NCBI RefSeq assembly: GCF_023228785.1
Contig: NZ_JALOAN010000003.1
Coordinates: 1-64,000 of the forward strand
Length of the DNA stretch: 64,000 nt
Direction of reading: 5' to 3'
DNA from: Sulfurimonas sp.
Lineage (GTDB): Bacteria > Campylobacterota > Campylobacteria > Campylobacterales > Sulfurimonadaceae
Each line of letters begins with the position of its first letter. Position 1 is the first letter of the stretch. This document shows positions 61,638 through 64,000 of this stretch, piece by piece. The notes below the pieces were generated by a model that worked only from the letters and a program-made list of their open reading frames with translations, did not search any database and had not been told where the DNA came from. The position numbers and the translations under genes are program-made.

Positions 61638-62756
61638 TTAAACCTTTTCATATTCAACAAACTTTAGATTACTTTTATCAAATAAAACAATATTGATACC
61701 ATCTTTATTTTTACTACTATTAAAAACAAACCCGTCATAGCCTTTTAATCTAATATACTCAGCTAAAACTTGTGTAGGTATATATTCTAATACTTTATCA
61801 TATTCGCTAATTGATTTTTGAATTTTATGAATAAATTTCATTAAAAATTCTTCTCCACACTCAACATAACTATCGTATTTATTGCTGAAAGGATTAGTGT
61901 ATACACTTGATATCTCTTCAAATCTATCTTTTCTTAAATCTAAAAGATTTAAATCTGTATCTAGTTTCCAACAGCTTGAAAAATAATTTAAAGATTCTGC
62001 ATCATCTAGTACTTCTTTGTAAGCTGTTTCTTGATCGAATGCTAAATACACATAAGAAATACCACTTGGGCTAAATCGATTATGTTTAGATTTATCATGT
62101 GGTGCACTACCTAATTCTTTTTCAGGATCATCTTGTACTGTTGAAATCTTATCTAATGTTACACCTCTAACTCTATAACACTGATGCTCTGATAATTTAT
62201 ATATACCTAGGTAGTCAAATAATATAGAAAGTTTTTCTAATTCATCTTCTCTATTAAAATCTTTATTATTAAAAAACCGTAAAGAATGTTTGACATTTTC
62301 TGAAAAATTGTTCCAATTCAAATGTCGAGGTGAGTGGTCAAACCAACATTCCTTTACCCAGCACTGTGAATAAGGATCTAAAAAATAATCTTCACCACCA
62401 TCTTTCATTATCGCATATTGTGAAGTCTCATTATTGATTATTCTGATGATATCATCTTGTTCACAACTAAACAAATCTCCACATACACTATATAAATCTC
62501 GAAATGGTGCATAATCTGTTATGTTTTCATCATCTTCAATATAAGTTTTAGATACCGTATAAGCCATACCATCTTCATATGAATATACTTTATAGATGAT
62601 ACCTTTTATCCATGAAGAAAGTGCATAATCTTCAAGTAAATATTCAGAATTAATAGTCCCACAATTGTTACATGTAAATGAATTACTTTTTGTTCCTTTT
62701 TGCTCTATATATTCTTGAAGATTTCCATCATCAAAACAATTTTCACAGTATTTCAT
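61638..62756 (-). CDS. Zinc-ribbon RES-domain protein
   Basis: The 372-residue protein has an N-terminal zinc ribbon (YCENCFDDG and TCNNCGTINS), a middle helical part and a C-terminal RES domain (about residues 195-365): HQCYRVRGVTLD, then HNRFSPSGISYVYLAFDQET and AYKEVLDDAESL, and ILEY-IPTQVLAEYIR-like distal motif. RES proteins such as MbcT degrade NAD+ as toxins. The usual Xre/Xre-like antitoxin of RES pairs is not seen; instead an HEPN-like gene overlaps upstream by 14 bases. It may be an abortive-infection effector. Confidence 0.8.
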   Translation of the reverse strand: MKYCENCFDDGNLQEYIEQKGTKSNSFTCNNCGTINSEYLLEDYALSSWIKGIIYKVYSYEDGMAYTVSKTYIEDDENITDYAPFRDLYSVCGDLFSCEQDDIIRIINNETSQYAIMKDGGEDYFLDPYSQCWVKECWFDHSPRHLNWNNFSENVKHSLRFFNNKDFNREDELEKLSILFDYLGIYKLSEHQCYRVRGVTLDKISTVQDDPEKELGSAPHDKSKHNRFSPSGISYVYLAFDQETAYKEVLDDAESLNYFSSCWKLDTDLNLLDLRKDRFEEISSVYTNPFSNKYDSYVECGEEFLMKFIHKIQKSISEYDKVLEYIPTQVLAEYIRLKGYDGFVFNSSKNKDGINIVLFDKSNLKFVEYEKV

Positions 62757-63543
62757 TTATTATTCCATCTTTAACTTCAGGACTAAGGTAATCATAGTTT
62801 ATCTCTAGCCATCTCTTGATTTGTCTTGTCTTCTTATCACTTTTTTGTTGCAAACAAACACTATAAAAACTTTCATCTTTTTTTAATAATTCAACATATA
62901 AATCAATATTTGTTTTATCAGGAAGTATTGCTATGTAATAATTTTCTACTACTCTAGCACACTTTATAGCAACTGAGATTAATGTTGAAACATCTTTTAA
63001 AGTGTTTTTATTATTTTCAAAATTATTTAATGCTTCATCTATATCAAAACTGTGTAATTCATTTTTGATCTTAGATTTATAGTTCTTGATTGTTCTTTTC
63101 TTACTTGCTGATAGTTTTGCGTTAGATGTATGACTATGAACAACTTTATTTCTCCAGTGCCCTAGTAATTCTACCAATATAGTCCATTCCTCTTCAATAT
63201 TATCAATTCCTTTTAAAAAATTATATGTTTGCACTGCCTTCCCGTCACCATCCATCTCTGAAAACACTTTGTCTATATCAGTCCATAAAGGTGATTTACT
63301 TATGTTCTTTAAATATTCATATAAAGCTTCAACTGTATAAGCAATTGCAGACCTAATTACAAAATTTCTTGACATTTCTTTTGTAGCTTGTAGATTCCCA
63401 ATATTCCATGAAATATTTAAGCCTTTTGGAACATTTGTCGAAGCGGTCATATTAGATAAAGCTACAGAAATAGTGTTCATACTGTGCACACTATTGCCAA
63501 CATCATTTAAAAAGTTTTTTAAAAAAGTAGTTCTCGTAGTCAA
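62743..63543 (-). CDS. HEPN-like protein, first gene of the RES operon
   Basis: The 266-residue, mostly helical protein starts with TTG at 63543 (AGGA eight bases before). It carries HWRNKVVHSHTSNAK near residue 139, an R-N-x3-H pattern as in HEPN RNases (RxxxxH). The rest is helical with no zinc or membrane features. HEPN proteins occur as RNases or antitoxin partners in defence and toxin-antitoxin loci. It overlaps the RES gene by 14 bases. Whether it is nuclease or antidote cannot be decided from sequence. Confidence 0.65.
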   Translation of the reverse strand: MTTRTTFLKNFLNDVGNSVHSMNTISVALSNMTASTNVPKGLNISWNIGNLQATKEMSRNFVIRSAIAYTVEALYEYLKNISKSPLWTDIDKVFSEMDGDGKAVQTYNFLKGIDNIEEEWTILVELLGHWRNKVVHSHTSNAKLSASKKRTIKNYKSKIKNELHSFDIDEALNNFENNKNTLKDVSTLISVAIKCARVVENYYIAILPDKTNIDLYVELLKKDESFYSVCLQQKSDKKTRQIKRWLEINYDYLSPEVKDGIINEIL

Positions 63544-63551
63544 TTTATTGT

Positions 63552-63635
63552 CCTAAGTGTCGGGACTCGAACCCGCATTTCCCGCTTTAAATTAGCTTTT
63601 AGTTGCGGGTGTCTTACCGATTAGACGATAATATA
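63552..63635 (-). other. tRNA-like fold in the operon leader
   Basis: On the minus strand a tRNA-Gln-like D-arm (GTCTAATCGGTAAGAC, near 63611-63626) and T-arm (GCGGGTTCGAGTCCCGA) are well formed. The anticodon stem CCCGC/GCGGG holds a 19-base loop instead of 7, which can extend the stem through TAAA/TTTA. The acceptor arms (63629-63635 and 63553-63559) do not pair, and CCA is not encoded. It ends about 8 bases before the HEPN start; the AGGA ribosome site overlaps its 3' edge. It is either a decayed tRNA or a structured leader. Confidence 0.6.
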
Positions 63636-63760
63636 TTGTAATATCTTAATGTTAAAATAATTTAAATATTGTTTATTAAATTTGCTATAATACATCACTT
63701 TGATGAAAAAGACACACTACGGGGGCTGTTTTGAGTGAAACCAATTTGGGCTTTACATAC

Positions 63761-63997
63761 TTAATTTAATAATGTCTTCATGCCAATAAAGCCTATTTTA
63801 GAGCCAAAAAGCATTTCAGTATCATACCAGTCACAGTTTTCGATTTGGATAGCTTCTGTGCTATTTATAGCGATATTATCGATATAATCAAGATCTATCT
63901 CGCTATGCTGTGCAAAAACTATAATTTTTTTGATGTCATTCTGTTCAGTTACACTTTGATTGAAAAGTTTTGAATAAACCAAAACTTGCCAAAACAT
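63761..63997 (-). CDS. C-terminal part of an unidentified cargo protein (partial)
   Basis: An open frame runs from the window edge to a stop at 63761 (about 78 residues or more). It ends DWYDTEMLFGSKIGFIGMKT and is hydrophilic with acidic patches (HSEIDLDYIDNIAINSTEA). The frame stays open to the edge, so the gene likely begins beyond 64000. It does not match the N-terminal region of ComM that would mark the far junction. Function unknown. Confidence 0.4.
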   Translation of the reverse strand: MFWQVLVYSKLFNQSVTEQNDIKKIIVFAQHSEIDLDYIDNIAINSTEAIQIENCDWYDTEMLFGSKIGFIGMKTLLN

Positions 63998-64000
63998 AGT

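Larger units (their letters stand above)
54805..64000 (+). mobile_element. Tn7-like (Tn6022/AbaR-type) transposon in comM, right end outside the window
   Basis: The terminus starts TGTCATTT at 54805, directly after the comM fragment, and resembles the termini of Tn402/Tn5053-family elements (which start TGTCATTTTC). Four ordered repeats with core ATGCTACAA follow. Five transposition genes (TnsA, TnsB, TnsC, TniQ, and a zinc-ribbon fifth gene) read away from the end, in the same order as tniC-tniA-tniB-tniD-tniE of Acinetobacter comM islands. Cargo genes begin at about 61000. No inverted copies of the repeats are seen near the right edge of the window, so the element continues. AACCT (54800-54804) is the candidate target-site duplication. 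Confidence 0.88.

Noticed and set aside
63715..63760. A GGGGGCTG start resembling the 5' end of tmRNA
   Set aside because: No TTCGAC follows, and no tag frame or matching 3' tRNA half can be found in the remaining window.
63761..63997. Frame at the window edge as the N-terminal half of comM
   Set aside because: The residues do not resemble the ComM N-terminus or the FRAPHH-type region that should flank the insertion, and no inverse terminal repeat precedes it.

Overview
This window looks like the chromosome of a chemolithotrophic, sulfur-oxidising member of the Campylobacterota, closest in gene content to Sulfurimonas. The DNA is AT-rich and the genes are tightly packed, often overlapping by 4 bases. 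Diagnostic genes are sulfide:quinone reductase, a soxCDYZ block with a soxH-like hydrolase, a flavocytochrome c sulfide dehydrogenase-like flavoprotein, HiPIP, housekeeping NifS/NifU for Fe-S clusters, CcoG for cbb3 oxidase, and a fused siroheme decarboxylase of the heme d1 route behind an FNR-type box. The genus is an inference from gene content, not from a search.

Layout. Positions 1-8000 hold a TrpD-like protein, an MFS carrier, a Met8/SirC-like siroheme enzyme, the siroheme decarboxylase with three small membrane proteins and a Rossmann protein, and a FapA/DUF342 protein. Positions 8050-13400 hold an arylamine N-acetyltransferase and a cobalamin operon (YcaO-cobU-cobS-cobC-cobT, minus strand). 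Positions 13400-23900 hold HiPIP, DbpA, redox and transport genes, a hipA-hipB toxin-antitoxin pair in toxin-first order, an rRNA/tRNA methyltransferase, a cytochrome b, and nifS-nifU. Positions 24000-28800 hold leuC, an OmpA-type porin-like protein, mobA, moaC, a DUF493 protein and a coiled-coil protein. Positions 28860-40020 are a sulfur-oxidation region, all on the minus strand. Positions 40140-54070 are housekeeping: aroC, rnc, rnhA, a LapB-like TPR protein, a YeiH exporter, a giant AsmA/DUF748 protein, ccoG and metH.

From 54805 to the end of the window lies the most unusual part: a Tn7-like transposon that has split comM. Its terminus starts TGTCATTT and carries four TnsB-type repeats. 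Five tns/tni-like genes follow in the order TnsA, TnsB, TnsC, TniQ and a zinc-ribbon fifth protein. This matches the five-gene module of the comM-targeting AbaR/Tn6022 elements. The cargo seen here is a short acidic protein and an operon on the other strand: a HEPN-like protein, a zinc-ribbon RES-domain protein and a truncated PIN-like protein. That operon is preceded by a tRNA-like fold with an oversized anticodon arm whose 3' edge abuts the operon's Shine-Dalgarno sequence. The far end of the transposon and the N-terminal half of comM lie outside the window.

How the genes work together. Sulfide would be oxidised by SQR and the FccB-like protein. Sulfane sulfur on SoxYZ would be processed by SoxCD, whose molybdenum cofactor needs MobA and MoaC, also encoded here. 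Electrons would reach c-type cytochromes, HiPIP and either the cbb3 oxidase (CcoG) or a cd1 nitrite reductase whose heme d1 is made through siroheme. The B12 operon would feed MetH.
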